Assembly: GCF_014284125.1 (NCBI RefSeq) | Contig: NZ_JACOFX010000012.1 | Span: forward strand, 120,220 to 184,219 | From: Undibacterium umbellatum | GTDB taxonomy: Bacteria; Pseudomonadota; Gammaproteobacteria; Burkholderiales; Burkholderiaceae_D | Reading direction: 5' to 3' | DNA length: 64,000 nt | Part shown: positions 8,117-17,854 of the stretch, in pieces | Position numbering within the stretch: the stretch's first letter is position 1 | How the letters are laid out: every line of letters starts with the position of its first letter | The notes under the pieces: model-generated | The model's database searches: none | The model's input: only the letters and a program-made list of their open reading frames with translations | What the model was told of the DNA's origin: nothing | Made by a program: the position numbers and the translations under genes

Positions 8117-9961
8117 TTATTTTTCAAATACATAGCTACCAGGCGCAACACCAAGATCGGCATCTGTCACAGCTCTTGCCTTGATTTGCGTATCGCTGGA
8201 ATTTTTAGCCAGCCAGGCTTGCCAATGTGTCCACCATGAACCTGTTTCAGTTGTTGCGACTTTAAGCCAGTCCTCAGCTTGCTGGAAAGACTGCCCACGT
8301 TGATCTGCTGGCAAGTGCTGGTAACTGCGGTGCGCGTGGCCAGGTTCGGAGACGATGCCTGCATTATGACCGCCAGATGCCAGCACGAAGTCAATCGGTG
8401 CATCGGTGAGTATGTGGATTTTGTAGACGGAACGCCATGGGGAGACATGGTCGCGTGCCGTGCCGACCACGTACATTGGTACGTGTATATTATTCAATGC
8501 GACGGCATGTCCATGCACTTCATAGCGACCTTCAGCCAGGTCATTATGCAGGAACAAATGTTTTAAATACTCGCTGTGCATGCGATAGGGCATGCGCGTA
8601 GTATCTGAATTCCAGGACATCAGATCATTCGGTGAGTTGCGCGTACCTAATTGATATTCACGCATGATTTTCGACCAGATCAAGTCGCGCGAATTGAGTA
8701 ACTGAAATGAGCCCGTCATCTGCTCGCCAGTCAGGTAGCCTTGCTCCCACATTTGTGCATCCAGCATGGCAATCTGGCTTTCATCAATGAACAGGCCGAG
8801 TTCACCCGGCTCGCTGAAATCTGTTTGTGCCGCCAGCAGATTCACCGTTTTTACAGGAGGTAGATGGTGCGTATATTCTTTTGCATGGTCGCTGGCTATC
8901 GCAGAGGCACCAATGCCTAGCAGCGTACCACCCAGGCAGTAACCAACTGTATGAACAGCCTTGTGCTGGGTGAGTTTGCCGACTTCTTCGAGTGCCGCAA
9001 AGAAACCACTATCGAGATAATCTTGCATACCCAGGTCACGGTCTTCCTTGCCGGGGTTTTTCCACGAGATCATGAATACGGTATGGCCCTGATTGACCAG
9101 AAAGCGCACCATGGAATTATGGGGTGACAAATCGAGGATGTAGTATTTCATGATCCAAGACGGCACGATCAGGATGGGCTCAGCAAATACTTTGCTTGTT
9201 TGCGGAGCATACTGTATCAGTTCTATCAGGTGATTGCGAAATACCACCTTGCCCTCAGTCACAGCAACATCACGACCAGGCTGATACGCCAGTTGCTCAG
9301 TTTTGTGCTCTCCGGCTTCGATCCCTGGCAGTTGAAATTCCAACCCATTGTCCTGCATCCAGTGGACTGCGCCAGTCATTAGATTCTTGCCGCCTGTCGC
9401 TTTGGTGTTAGCGATGACTTCGGGATTGAGTAAAGGGAAATTCGATGGAGCCACCATGTCCAGCAATTGCCTGGACATGAAGTTGACGACATTTTCATGA
9501 TGTGCGGTGACGCCGCGCACACCCTTGGTGGCAACTTGCCAGAACTCTTGTCGTTGCAGGAAGTATTGGCTCATGGCATTGAAAGGCCAATTTGCCCAGC
9601 CTGCGTCGGCGAAGCGGGTGTCGCCTGCCACATTTTTTTCAGACTCTTCGGGTTTGCCTGTCAGCGCAGGCGCCAGCAATTGGGGCCAGCTGGCAACTTG
9701 TCTTTGCATCAGGTTGCCGAGTTCCAGCTGTTTGCCCGGTGACACGGCAATATGCATGGCCCAGTCCATCCAGGCCAGCGCCACGCTGGCTGGTGAGATA
9801 CCGCCCGTCAATTTGGCAATATGGTTTTGTAAGGCCATATCGAGAGGATGCACCTCTGCCTCGCCGCCGCCAAGATAACAAAGCGGACGGTCCGGGTCTA
9901 CATATCCGTCCTTTTGAGTGGTTTGTTGCGGGGTGGTGGCAGAGCTGTAATCAGTTTTCAT
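8117..9961 (-). CDS. phaC: Class I poly(3-hydroxyalkanoate) synthase
   Basis: Polymerises (R)-3-hydroxyacyl-CoA into polyhydroxyalkanoate at the granule surface. The 614 residues fit class I PhaC. The lipase-like box GYCLGG carries the nucleophilic cysteine at residue 342; the partner Asp is in VGTARDHVSPW and the His in SGGHNAGIVS, completing the Cys-Asp-His triad. The N-terminal domain contains the conserved NFPLLNPEV and YYILDLSPHNS stretches. No phaA, phaB or phaR is beside it, unlike the common phaCAB order. It is divergent from the efflux and acetate-kinase run, sharing a 124-base promoter region that holds an 18-base palindrome. Confidence 0.95.
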   Translation of the reverse strand: MKTDYSSATTPQQTTQKDGYVDPDRPLCYLGGGEAEVHPLDMALQNHIAKLTGGISPASVALAWMDWAMHIAVSPGKQLELGNLMQRQVASWPQLLAPALTGKPEESEKNVAGDTRFADAGWANWPFNAMSQYFLQRQEFWQVATKGVRGVTAHHENVVNFMSRQLLDMVAPSNFPLLNPEVIANTKATGGKNLMTGAVHWMQDNGLEFQLPGIEAGEHKTEQLAYQPGRDVAVTEGKVVFRNHLIELIQYAPQTSKVFAEPILIVPSWIMKYYILDLSPHNSMVRFLVNQGHTVFMISWKNPGKEDRDLGMQDYLDSGFFAALEEVGKLTQHKAVHTVGYCLGGTLLGIGASAIASDHAKEYTHHLPPVKTVNLLAAQTDFSEPGELGLFIDESQIAMLDAQMWEQGYLTGEQMTGSFQLLNSRDLIWSKIMREYQLGTRNSPNDLMSWNSDTTRMPYRMHSEYLKHLFLHNDLAEGRYEVHGHAVALNNIHVPMYVVGTARDHVSPWRSVYKIHILTDAPIDFVLASGGHNAGIVSEPGHAHRSYQHLPADQRGQSFQQAEDWLKVATTETGSWWTHWQAWLAKNSSDTQIKARAVTDADLGVAPGSYVFEK

Positions 9962-10013
9962 TGGCGCATCCTCGTTGATGTTTGTCTATTCTGGCAAACA
10001 TGTCAGTCTATTG

Positions 10014-10031
10014 AATTGATTCGAATCAATT
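10014..10031. promoter_or_regulatory. 18-bp perfect palindrome, candidate operator
   Basis: AATTGATTCGAATCAATT is a perfect inverted repeat. It sits between the divergent phaC start (9961) and the efflux operon start (10086), followed by an imperfect GCATT/AATGC pair at 10032-10046. Its length, symmetry and position fit a dimeric repressor or activator site controlling one or both directions. The regulator is unknown and no obvious regulator gene is adjacent. Confidence 0.5.
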
Positions 10032-10085
10032 GCATTGTGCAAATGCAGCAATACACTAAGAGTACTCCCTTTTGGTGAATTCAAG

Positions 10086-11501
10086 ATGACACTGTTCAGA
10101 CCATTATCTCTATGTAGCTACACTCAATTAGCGCCCTTGCGTCTCCTGAGAAAGTCCAATTCAGGAGTGCGAAAATCTCGTGTCAAAGAGAGTAAGCTCA
10201 AGGCTTTCGTGCAAAGTTTGATCTGCATCAATGTTTTGTTGATTGGCGTGCCAGCACTTGCCACAGAGAACCTTGAGCAAATCTGGAACATCGCTTTGCA
10301 GCGTAATCACTTGCTTGCTGCTTCGCAGCAAAAAGAGCAGTCGGCACAACATCAACTGGCTTCGGCGCAAGCAAACTACCTCCCTAAGTTGAGCCTGGAG
10401 AGTGGCTATATGCGAACGGAAAGCGAGCCTGCGGCAAAGGTGAATATACCAGCGCTGCCTATGCTGAAAGGTACTACGCTTCCGTTTGCTCAGGACTCTG
10501 CCTATTTCGGTGGGCTCAGCATTTCTGCACCCTTGTACACCAGCGGCAAAATCTCATCTGCGGTCGAGGCTGCCCAGGCCCAATCAGATGCGACACTGGC
10601 CCGCACTCAACTTACCCGCAGTGATCTCAAACTGGCGATTGCGCAAAGCTATATCGCCGTGTTGCGGGCCGAGCATGCCGTCAAGGTCAGTAGCAGCCAT
10701 ATTGCTGCAGTCAGCAAGCATGTTGATGATGTGCAAGCCTTGTTCGACAAGGGCTATGCAGCCAAGCATGATTTGCTCGCTACGCAGGTAGCGATGGCCA
10801 ATGCGCTCCAGTTGGGGCTGCAAGCCAATAATGCACTTGAGTTGGCCCGTGCTGCATTAAATCGCTGGCTGGGGCGTGAATATGAAAGGGTCGTCGCGAT
10901 ACAGGATATAGCTGGCTTTGGCAAAGAATTCATCAATTCAGATTTACCAGTTTTGTTGCAATCTGCGAGCAATGATCGCAAGGAGCTACAAGAATTGTCA
11001 AAGCAAAGCCTGGCTTATAAAAAGCAGGCAAGTAGTGTCGCCGCCGGGCATTTGCCACAGGTCGGATTCACCGCTGGCTATAGCAAGCTGGAAAACCGTT
11101 ACCTGGCAGAGGACAAGGGCTGGTATGTGGGTGTCGTCATGAAATGGGACTTGTTTGATGGTGGCTTGATACGTCACCAGGCTTCACAGCTTTCTGCTAC
11201 TGCGCGAGCAATCAATGAGATGGAGGCCGATACCCGCGAGCGCATCGACTTGCAGGTGCGACAGTCTTGGCTCACGCAGCAAGAAACCAGAGCGCGCATG
11301 CAACTGGTGGACAAGGCAGTGGAGCAAGCCGAAGAAACGCTCTCGCTGGCGAGAGAAAGATACCGTTCAGGATTGGCACCGAATAGCGATGTACTTGATG
11401 CCGAGGCACGTCGCTTGCAGGCGCTCTCCAATCGCGACAATGCAATCTATGCCCATGAATTTGCTCGCTTGCAGTTGCTGCACGCAGCAGGTCAGCTGTA
11501 G
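10086..11501 (+). CDS. TolC family outer-membrane efflux protein
   Basis: Outer-membrane channel subunit of a tripartite exporter. The mature protein has the two TolC-type repeats rich in long alpha-helical, Ala/Gln/Leu heptads (for instance around LAIAQSYIAVLRAEHAVK and ETLSLARERYRSGLAPNSDVLDAE). A signal peptide is visible as KAFVQSLICINVLLIGVPALA before TENLEQ. That puts an unusually long basic stretch ahead of it if ATG 10086 is used; 10035 would be longer still, and a GTG at 10167 would give a more normal leader, so the start is uncertain. It is the first gene of a run with HlyD and ABC components. Confidence 0.88.
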   Translation: MTLFRPLSLCSYTQLAPLRLLRKSNSGVRKSRVKESKLKAFVQSLICINVLLIGVPALATENLEQIWNIALQRNHLLAASQQKEQSAQHQLASAQANYLPKLSLESGYMRTESEPAAKVNIPALPMLKGTTLPFAQDSAYFGGLSISAPLYTSGKISSAVEAAQAQSDATLARTQLTRSDLKLAIAQSYIAVLRAEHAVKVSSSHIAAVSKHVDDVQALFDKGYAAKHDLLATQVAMANALQLGLQANNALELARAALNRWLGREYERVVAIQDIAGFGKEFINSDLPVLLQSASNDRKELQELSKQSLAYKKQASSVAAGHLPQVGFTAGYSKLENRYLAEDKGWYVGVVMKWDLFDGGLIRHQASQLSATARAINEMEADTRERIDLQVRQSWLTQQETRARMQLVDKAVEQAEETLSLARERYRSGLAPNSDVLDAEARRLQALSNRDNAIYAHEFARLQLLHAAGQL

Positions 11502-11542
11502 TAAATGGAATATTTCAGTTTAAATATCTGTATTCAGGAAAA

Positions 11543-12658
11543 ATGATGGAAAAAAAATCCAAAATGCTGGGCCCGGTCTTACTCGGCGTTGCTGCGGTGC
11601 TGATAGCCGGAGGATATTTTTATTATCTGGCGCAGTCCCGCAAGATGCCAGAAGGACTGATCGTCGCCAATGGCCGTATTGAGGGCGATCGTATCGTCGC
11701 TGCTGCCAAATACCCAGGTCGCATCACCAAGGTGTTTGCCCGCGAGGGTGATAGTGTGAAAGCTGGCACCGTCATAGCACAACTTGAAGATGACAGTTTT
11801 CAGGCAAAGGTTGAGCAGGCCCGGCAGGCATCCTATGCAACTGAGGCGCAAGTCCGTGCGGCTCAAGGTGCCCTTGACGTAGCTCAAAAAGAAGTTCCGC
11901 TGGGTATCAACGTGGCAGACGCAACGATTAGCCAGGCCCAGGCTGTTTATGCAAAAGCCAATGTAGTCGAACAGCAAGCGCGGCTTGATGCCCAGCGCCA
12001 CAAGGACTTGTTTGACCGTGGTGTCATCGAGAAGCATCGGTACGAGCAGGCTGACCTGGCATGGCAGGTAGCGCAATCAGATGTCAAGGCTGCACAAGAA
12101 GCAGTGAATCGTGCCAGGCAGGGCTTGTCACAAGCACAGTTGGGCAATGACAAGGTCAAGGCGAAGCAACAGGACATCGCAGCTTTACAGGCTCAGCATG
12201 ACCGTGCAAATGCTGCTGTGACAGAAGCCAATTCCGTACTTGCCGATCTGCTTATCAAATCACCAGGTTCTGGCGTGGTACTGACTCGTCTTCGCGAACC
12301 AGGGGAAGTCGTCATGCCTGGCGGGTCCATCCTGGAAATGGTTGATCTTGATCACTTGTATCTGAAGGTCTATGTAGCTGAGTCCAGAATCGGACAGTTG
12401 CGCCTCGGTTTGCCCGCACGTATTTATGTGGATTCGCAGGGTGATCGATTCTATGAAGCCAAGGTCAGCTACATCGCCACCAGAGCAGAATTTACGCCGA
12501 AAGAGGTCCAGACCACAGATGAGCGAGTAAAGCTGGTGTATGCAGTGAAGCTGAGTATAGATAAAAATCCAGAACACAAACTGACGCCAGGTATACCGGC
12601 AGACGCCGTCATACGCTGGAAAGAAGATCAAGCCTGGCAAAAGCCACGCTGGAAATAA
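11543..12658 (+). CDS. HlyD family periplasmic adaptor (membrane fusion protein)
   Basis: Membrane fusion protein linking the inner-membrane ABC exporter with the TolC-like channel. The 371 residues have an N-terminal transmembrane anchor (about 8-27), a first biotinyl-lipoyl half (VAAAKYPGRITKVFAREGDSVKAGTVIAQLEDD), a long coiled-coil hairpin (about residues 90-225), the second lipoyl half (LIKSPGSGVVLTRLREPGEVV) and a beta-barrel end. This most resembles YbhG-type adaptors of ABC-2 drug exporters. A second ATG immediately follows the first; AGGA at 11536-11539 suits the second slightly better. The stop abuts the next start with no gap. Confidence 0.9.
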   Translation: MMEKKSKMLGPVLLGVAAVLIAGGYFYYLAQSRKMPEGLIVANGRIEGDRIVAAAKYPGRITKVFAREGDSVKAGTVIAQLEDDSFQAKVEQARQASYATEAQVRAAQGALDVAQKEVPLGINVADATISQAQAVYAKANVVEQQARLDAQRHKDLFDRGVIEKHRYEQADLAWQVAQSDVKAAQEAVNRARQGLSQAQLGNDKVKAKQQDIAALQAQHDRANAAVTEANSVLADLLIKSPGSGVVLTRLREPGEVVMPGGSILEMVDLDHLYLKVYVAESRIGQLRLGLPARIYVDSQGDRFYEAKVSYIATRAEFTPKEVQTTDERVKLVYAVKLSIDKNPEHKLTPGIPADAVIRWKEDQAWQKPRWK

Positions 12659-14677
12659 ATGTCCACGATAACGAAACAAATGCAGCCAGCCGCGACTAAT
12701 TCCACGCCAGTAGTTCTCGCACGTGCACTGATGAAATCCTATGGCGACTCGATTGCCATGGATGGCATAGACTTGCAGGTCGAAGCTGGCGAGATCTATG
12801 GCCTGATTGGCCCTGACGGGGCGGGCAAGAGCAGCTTGCTGAAATCCGTGGCAGGTGTGCTGGCCCACGATGTTGGTGAATTACAGGTATTTGGCACCTT
12901 GATCAATTCGGAAAAAAGCAGTGAATTGATCAAGGACAGGATAGGCCTCATGCCGCAGGGATTGGGTCAGAATCTGTATGGTGACCTGTCGGTAGAAGAA
13001 AACATCGACTACTTTGGTGGCTTGCGTCTGTTAAGCAAGACTGAACTAAGCGAGCGCAAGGAAACCCTGCTGCGCAGCACCAGGCTGGAAAGATTCCGTG
13101 ACCGTCCCATGAAAAATCTTTCCGGTGGCATGAAGCAAAAACTGGGGCTGGTTTGCACTCTTATCCATGAACCACAACTAGTGATACTGGATGAGCCAAC
13201 CACTGGGGTTGACCCGGTATCCCGTCGTGAATTCTGGAGCATCCTCGCGCGCCTGCTTAAGGAAAAAGGCATCACAGCCCTGGTGTCCACCGCCTACATG
13301 GATGAAGCCAGCCGCTTTCACCGGGTATCGCTGATGCATGCAGGCAAGATACTGGCGTCGGGCGAGCCCGAGCAAATCAAGACCCTGGCGGCAGGCTCTG
13401 TGGTCAGCATGGTATGCAGCAAAGCGGAACAACAGATTGCTGCTGTTCATCAGCTCAGCCAGCAATTCCCTCAGATGGAAGTTTTGGGGCAAGACATACG
13501 AGTATTCGTCGATGAGACCGATGCCGCTAAGGCCAGCGCACAAGTGTATCTATGTTTGCCTGATGTCGCTATCAGTCACAGTGAGGTGCTGGAGCCAGAA
13601 CTGGAAGATGTTTTTATCGCGCTTCTGCGAAAAAGGCAGTTATTGAACAGTAAAGTGACGGAAAAAAATGCCGCTTCCAATGATCTTCCTGCCCAGCGCC
13701 ATGCCGATCATGGCCTGGCGATAGAAGCAGAAAATCTCTCACGCATTTTTGGTGCATTCAAGGCGGTTGATGATCTGAGTTTTCGAGTGCCGCAAGGCGA
13801 GATTTTCGGTTTGCTGGGAGCAAATGGTGCCGGTAAAAGCACAGTCATCAAGATGCTGACCGGCATACTCAGCCCCAGTAGCGGCAAGGGTAGGGTCGCA
13901 GGCGCAGACATGCGGGATGCTGGCCGGCAGATACGTGAACGCATAGGCTATATGTCGCAGGCGTTTTCTCTTTACCTTGATCTTTCAGTGCTGGAAAACA
14001 TACGCCTGTATGCCGGTATCTATGGCCTGACCAGGCAGGAGACCACAGCCCGCATGGACTGGATACTGGATATGGCGGGCTTGCGTCCCTTCGGTAGTGC
14101 ACTGGCAGCCAGCCTGCCCATGGGCCTGCGCCAGCGACTGGCACTGGGTTGTGCACTGATACACAGACCTCAAGTGCTGTTTTTGGATGAGCCTACTTCG
14201 GGAGTTGATCCCCTGGGCCGCCGCGCCTTTTGGGAAGTCCTGTTCAAACTTGCGCGCGAAGAAAATGTCACCATTCTGGTCACGACTCACTATATGTCTG
14301 AGGCAGAGCACTGTGACCACATCGCCCTCATGTACGCCGGGCGCATAGTGGCAGATGCTTCGCCAGACCAGTTGAAAGCCGACGTAGAAGCGCAGGCAGG
14401 AAAACTATACGAATTGAAGACGGCGGGCGACGCCAACCAGGCACAAGCCATGTTGGAAGTCTTGCACAAGAACGGTTTTTCAACAGCCGCATTGTTTGGT
14501 TCGCGCATCCACTTGATGCTTCCAGAACCCGAGCAGGATTTGCTGCGTCTCCATGCACTTCTGCAGACACCTGACATGCAGTTCCAGCAAAAGCGTTTGA
14601 GTATGGAAGACGTCTTTGTCCACATCGTCACCAGGCTGGAAGCTGAAGATGCCAAAGCCAGGGGAGAACAAGCATGA
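12659..14677 (+). CDS. ABC exporter ATP-binding protein with two nucleotide-binding domains (YbhF-like)
   Basis: Energy-coupling subunit, 672 residues, made of two fused ATPase domains. Domain one has Walker A GPDGAGKSS near residue 51, signature LSGGMKQKLGL and Walker B LVILDEPTTGVD. Domain two has Walker A GANGAGKST near residue 390 and Walker B VLFLDEPTSGVD, but its signature reads LPMGLRQRLAL in place of LSGGQ. This layout is that of YbhF-type proteins of ABC-2 drug or xenobiotic exporters, so the asymmetry may be a family trait. The start is directly adjacent to the hlyD-like stop, and the stop overlaps the next gene by 4 bases. Confidence 0.92.
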   Translation: MSTITKQMQPAATNSTPVVLARALMKSYGDSIAMDGIDLQVEAGEIYGLIGPDGAGKSSLLKSVAGVLAHDVGELQVFGTLINSEKSSELIKDRIGLMPQGLGQNLYGDLSVEENIDYFGGLRLLSKTELSERKETLLRSTRLERFRDRPMKNLSGGMKQKLGLVCTLIHEPQLVILDEPTTGVDPVSRREFWSILARLLKEKGITALVSTAYMDEASRFHRVSLMHAGKILASGEPEQIKTLAAGSVVSMVCSKAEQQIAAVHQLSQQFPQMEVLGQDIRVFVDETDAAKASAQVYLCLPDVAISHSEVLEPELEDVFIALLRKRQLLNSKVTEKNAASNDLPAQRHADHGLAIEAENLSRIFGAFKAVDDLSFRVPQGEIFGLLGANGAGKSTVIKMLTGILSPSSGKGRVAGADMRDAGRQIRERIGYMSQAFSLYLDLSVLENIRLYAGIYGLTRQETTARMDWILDMAGLRPFGSALAASLPMGLRQRLALGCALIHRPQVLFLDEPTSGVDPLGRRAFWEVLFKLAREENVTILVTTHYMSEAEHCDHIALMYAGRIVADASPDQLKADVEAQAGKLYELKTAGDANQAQAMLEVLHKNGFSTAALFGSRIHLMLPEPEQDLLRLHALLQTPDMQFQQKRLSMEDVFVHIVTRLEAEDAKARGEQA

Positions 14678-15828
14678 ATCTGCGGCGTATCAGCGTAGTG
14701 GCCTATAAAGAATGGCGCGAGATCGTGCGCGACCGCCTGTTTTTTGTCCTGGCATTTGTCGTGCCATCTCTATTGATGCTGCTGTTTGGTTATGGTCTGT
14801 CACTGGATGTGGAAAACATCCCCCTGGCGATTGTGGATTATGATCAGTCTGTCAGTTCCCGCGACTATGCACATCACTTCAGTGATTCGCGTTACTTTTC
14901 TTTTCAGGGCTACGCAAAGCGGGAGCAGGATGTAGAAAAATTGCTCATCGATAACAGTTTGCGGGCAGTCATCATTATCCCTCCCGATTTTGGCGCCCGC
15001 CTGAAATCAGGCCAGGCAACGACAGTGCAAACCTGGATAGACGGCACCTTCCCTTTCCGTGCATTGACGGCAAAGGGCTATGTCACCGCCATCAATGCCG
15101 CCATGAATCTCGATAATTTGTCAGCCCATTTTTCTGCGCTGACAGGCATAGGACAAGAGACTTTGCGCAATAGCATGCAATCGGTCAAGCTGGAGACACG
15201 GTATCTGTATAACCAGGAAGTCAAGAGTATCTGGTCGATAGCACCCAAACTTATCATGGTCATTCTCATGTTGTCACCACCATTCCTGACTGCCTTGGGG
15301 GTAGTCAGGGAAAAGGAATCTGGCGCTATCTATAACGTCTATTCATCCACCTTGTCACGTGGTGAATACCTCATCGGCAAATTGCTACCATATGTAGGCA
15401 TTTCCATCGTCAATGCCTGCGCACTGACGGCGTTTGCCTTGCTGCTGTTTGGTGCGCCATTCAAGGGTGATCCCTTATTCTTTTTGCTATCCACCATACT
15501 GTACGTGATTTGCACTACCGGCATAGGCCTACTGGTATCGGTAATGGTGAATACCCAGGTTGCTGCCATGGTGGGCACGGCCATTGTCACAGTGGTACCT
15601 GCGGTACTTTATTCAGGCATGATCATTCCTATCCCCTCGCTTTCTGCCATTGCATCCGTTATCGCACATGCTTTGCCAGGCATGTATTACGCAGAGATCG
15701 CCATGGGGAGCTTTCTCAAGGGGGTAGGTATAGCTGCCTTGTGGCAAGACTTGCTGATATTGGCCTTGTATGCAATAGCCTTGTTTACTGCAGGATTTCT
15801 TGGTTTTTCCAAGCGGCCAAAAAATTGA
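14674..15828 (+). CDS. ABC-2 type exporter permease, first of pair (YbhS-like)
   Basis: Inner-membrane permease of 384 residues in the ABC-2 family. One transmembrane helix near residues 22-42 is followed by a large extracytoplasmic domain (about 45-180), then five hydrophobic segments to the C-terminus, with the typical VVREKESGAIYNVYSS turn near residue 210. It would pair with the following permease as a heterodimer powered by the dual-ATPase protein, as in YbhFSR exporters. Translation is coupled to the upstream gene through ATGA. Substrate cannot be predicted. Confidence 0.9.
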   Translation: MNLRRISVVAYKEWREIVRDRLFFVLAFVVPSLLMLLFGYGLSLDVENIPLAIVDYDQSVSSRDYAHHFSDSRYFSFQGYAKREQDVEKLLIDNSLRAVIIIPPDFGARLKSGQATTVQTWIDGTFPFRALTAKGYVTAINAAMNLDNLSAHFSALTGIGQETLRNSMQSVKLETRYLYNQEVKSIWSIAPKLIMVILMLSPPFLTALGVVREKESGAIYNVYSSTLSRGEYLIGKLLPYVGISIVNACALTAFALLLFGAPFKGDPLFFLLSTILYVICTTGIGLLVSVMVNTQVAAMVGTAIVTVVPAVLYSGMIIPIPSLSAIASVIAHALPGMYYAEIAMGSFLKGVGIAALWQDLLILALYAIALFTAGFLGFSKRPKN

Positions 15829-15843
15829 TACGGAGTGAGAAAA

Positions 15844-17007
15844 ATGAGTAGTTTGTTCGATCGTATCTGGTGGAGTCGCTTGCAGGCCATGACCTGGAAA
15901 GAGTTGCTGCAACTCATGCGTGACCCTATCTTGCTGGTGTTTGTGCTGTATGCATTTTCTGCTGATATTTATAACGCGGCTTCTGGCGTGTCATTCCAGT
16001 TAAATAATGCGGCTTTAGTATTGTTTGATCTGGACCGCAGTGCGGCATCACGCGAACTGGCTGGGCGCTTCATGCCTCCAGAGTTTCGCTGGGCTGGTGC
16101 CATAACGCATGCCAGCCAGGGCCAGAAAATGCTGGACGATGGTAAAGCAATGGCCGTGCTGGATATTCCGCCGGATTTTTCCGAGAGACTGGCACGAGGA
16201 GACACGGCCTCTGTACAGATGCAGATTGATGCCTCAAATTCTGTGCAGGGTTTTTTGGCGGCGGTGGATGCAACACAAATTGTTGCCCGCTATGGCCTGG
16301 AGCAGACTGCGCAGCGCTTAGGCGTGGGCGTGGGAGGGACAGGAGGGAATCTGGATGCGCCACTGATCAACAACCAGACCAGAGTCTGGTTTAATCCGAA
16401 CCAGAACGATGCCTGGTTTATGGGGATTTCGGAATTGTTGAATGTGATTACCTTGTTCTCCATGTTGCTGCCAGCCGCAGCCATGGTCAGGGAAAAAGAA
16501 CGCGGCACCATAGAGCAGTTGCTGGTATCACCTCTGTCACCATGGCAGATCATGATACCCAAGATAGTTGCAATGGTAGCGGTAATCCTTGGTGGCACTG
16601 CCCTTGGTCTGTTCGGTATCCTGGTGCCGGTATTTGCAGTGCCAGTTGCGGGGAGCCTGTTATTATTTTTTGTGCTGACGACCTTGTATGTCAGTACCCT
16701 GGCAGGAATAGGTATATTGATCGCCACCATGACACGCAATATGGCGCAGGCTGGCATGATGGTGATACTCATCATTGCGCCGATGATGTTTTTGTCGGGC
16801 GCATGGACCCCGCCTGAAGCCATGCCAGCGTTGATGCGCCTTGGCATGTATGTATCACCGCTGTATTACTACATCAATGCCAGTTATGGCATTTTGATGA
16901 AAGGGGCAGGCATCAGTGTGTTGTGGCCCATGTTTGCAGGTATTTTTCTGATCGGGGTGCTGGTCAGCATGACGACGATAGTACGATTCAAAAAACAGTT
17001 TGCCTGA
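15844..17007 (+). CDS. ABC-2 type exporter permease, second of pair (YbhR-like)
   Basis: Second permease, 387 residues, same architecture as its neighbour: membrane helix near the N-terminus, extracytoplasmic domain rich in Asn/Gln (SFQLNNAALVLFDLDRS), then MVREKERGTIEQLLVSPLSP and five membrane segments. ATG 15844 is chosen because GGAG at 15832-15835 lies 8 bases before it; a GTG at 15835 overlaps that site and is unlikely. The protein probably forms the transport pore with the preceding permease. It is followed 51 bases later by a FabI-like reductase rather than another transport gene. Confidence 0.9.
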   Translation: MSSLFDRIWWSRLQAMTWKELLQLMRDPILLVFVLYAFSADIYNAASGVSFQLNNAALVLFDLDRSAASRELAGRFMPPEFRWAGAITHASQGQKMLDDGKAMAVLDIPPDFSERLARGDTASVQMQIDASNSVQGFLAAVDATQIVARYGLEQTAQRLGVGVGGTGGNLDAPLINNQTRVWFNPNQNDAWFMGISELLNVITLFSMLLPAAAMVREKERGTIEQLLVSPLSPWQIMIPKIVAMVAVILGGTALGLFGILVPVFAVPVAGSLLLFFVLTTLYVSTLAGIGILIATMTRNMAQAGMMVILIIAPMMFLSGAWTPPEAMPALMRLGMYVSPLYYYINASYGILMKGAGISVLWPMFAGIFLIGVLVSMTTIVRFKKQFA

Positions 17008-17058
17008 TACCTTGTAGGTAAACACCTGGTGTGAGTTTAATAGAGATTGGTAAATAAA

Positions 17059-17838
17059 ATGACTGCAGCAAGTTCTTCATTTTCATTGCAAGGCAAACGT
17101 GGCCTGATCATCGGTCTGGCCAATGAACACAGTATCGCTTATGGCTGTGCGGCCATGATCCGGCAACTGGGCGCAAAGACAGTATTGTCCTGCGTGAATG
17201 CCAAGGCATATCAATATGTTGCTCCCCTGGCGACTGCGCTGGAGTCCACGCTTGTCGTCTGTGACGTAGAGCAGGATGGTTCTCTGGAGGCTCTGGTTGA
17301 CGTGGCAGTTCAGGAATTGGGTGAGCTTGATTTTGTCATCCATTCCATCGCCTGGGCACCATTGGAGGATTTGCATGGACGTGTCATCGACAGTTCCAGC
17401 ACAGGCTTCTTGCGTGCCATGAATGTCTCATGCCATTCATTCGCCCGCCTGGCCAAACTGAGTGAACCGCACTTGAGCAAGAATGCCAGCATCATGACCA
17501 TGACTTACCTTGGCGCTGACGAAGCCGTTGCCCACTATGGCATCATGGGGCCAGTCAAGGCCGCTCTGGAATCGACTGTAAGGTATCTGGCCACTGAGTT
17601 GGGGCCCAATGGCACCCGAGTGCACGCAATTTCTCCTGGCCCTGTTCCTACCCGCGCGGCATCAGGATTGCAGGATTTTGATGCATTGATGCAAAAAGCC
17701 ATTACCCGTTCACCTTTGGGCAGGTTGGTGACACTGGATGAAATAGGGCGGCTGGCTGCATTCCTGATCAGTGACGCATCATCCGGCATGACGGGGCAAA
17801 CGCTCTATGTGGATGGCGGCTATCACATCGTGAACTAA
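17059..17838 (+). CDS. fabI: Enoyl-ACP reductase FabI-like short-chain dehydrogenase
   Basis: NAD(P)H-dependent reductase of the FabI branch of the SDR superfamily, 259 residues. The cofactor region reads GLANEHSIAYGCA as in FabI (GxxxxxSxxxG). The active-site layout is complete: Tyr about 150 (TYLGAD), Tyr about 160 and Lys about 167 in HYGIMGPVKAALE. The SPGPVPTRAASG and DGGYHI ends are also typical. ATG 17059 is preferred over an in-frame TTG at 17047. Its place between an exporter and pta/ackA suggests a specialised paralogue acting on an enoyl-thioester rather than the housekeeping fatty-acid enzyme, but the main FabI role cannot be excluded. Confidence 0.85.
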   Translation: MTAASSSFSLQGKRGLIIGLANEHSIAYGCAAMIRQLGAKTVLSCVNAKAYQYVAPLATALESTLVVCDVEQDGSLEALVDVAVQELGELDFVIHSIAWAPLEDLHGRVIDSSSTGFLRAMNVSCHSFARLAKLSEPHLSKNASIMTMTYLGADEAVAHYGIMGPVKAALESTVRYLATELGPNGTRVHAISPGPVPTRAASGLQDFDALMQKAITRSPLGRLVTLDEIGRLAAFLISDASSGMTGQTLYVDGGYHIVN

Positions 17839-17854
17839 TGAAAGTCCAGATCAA

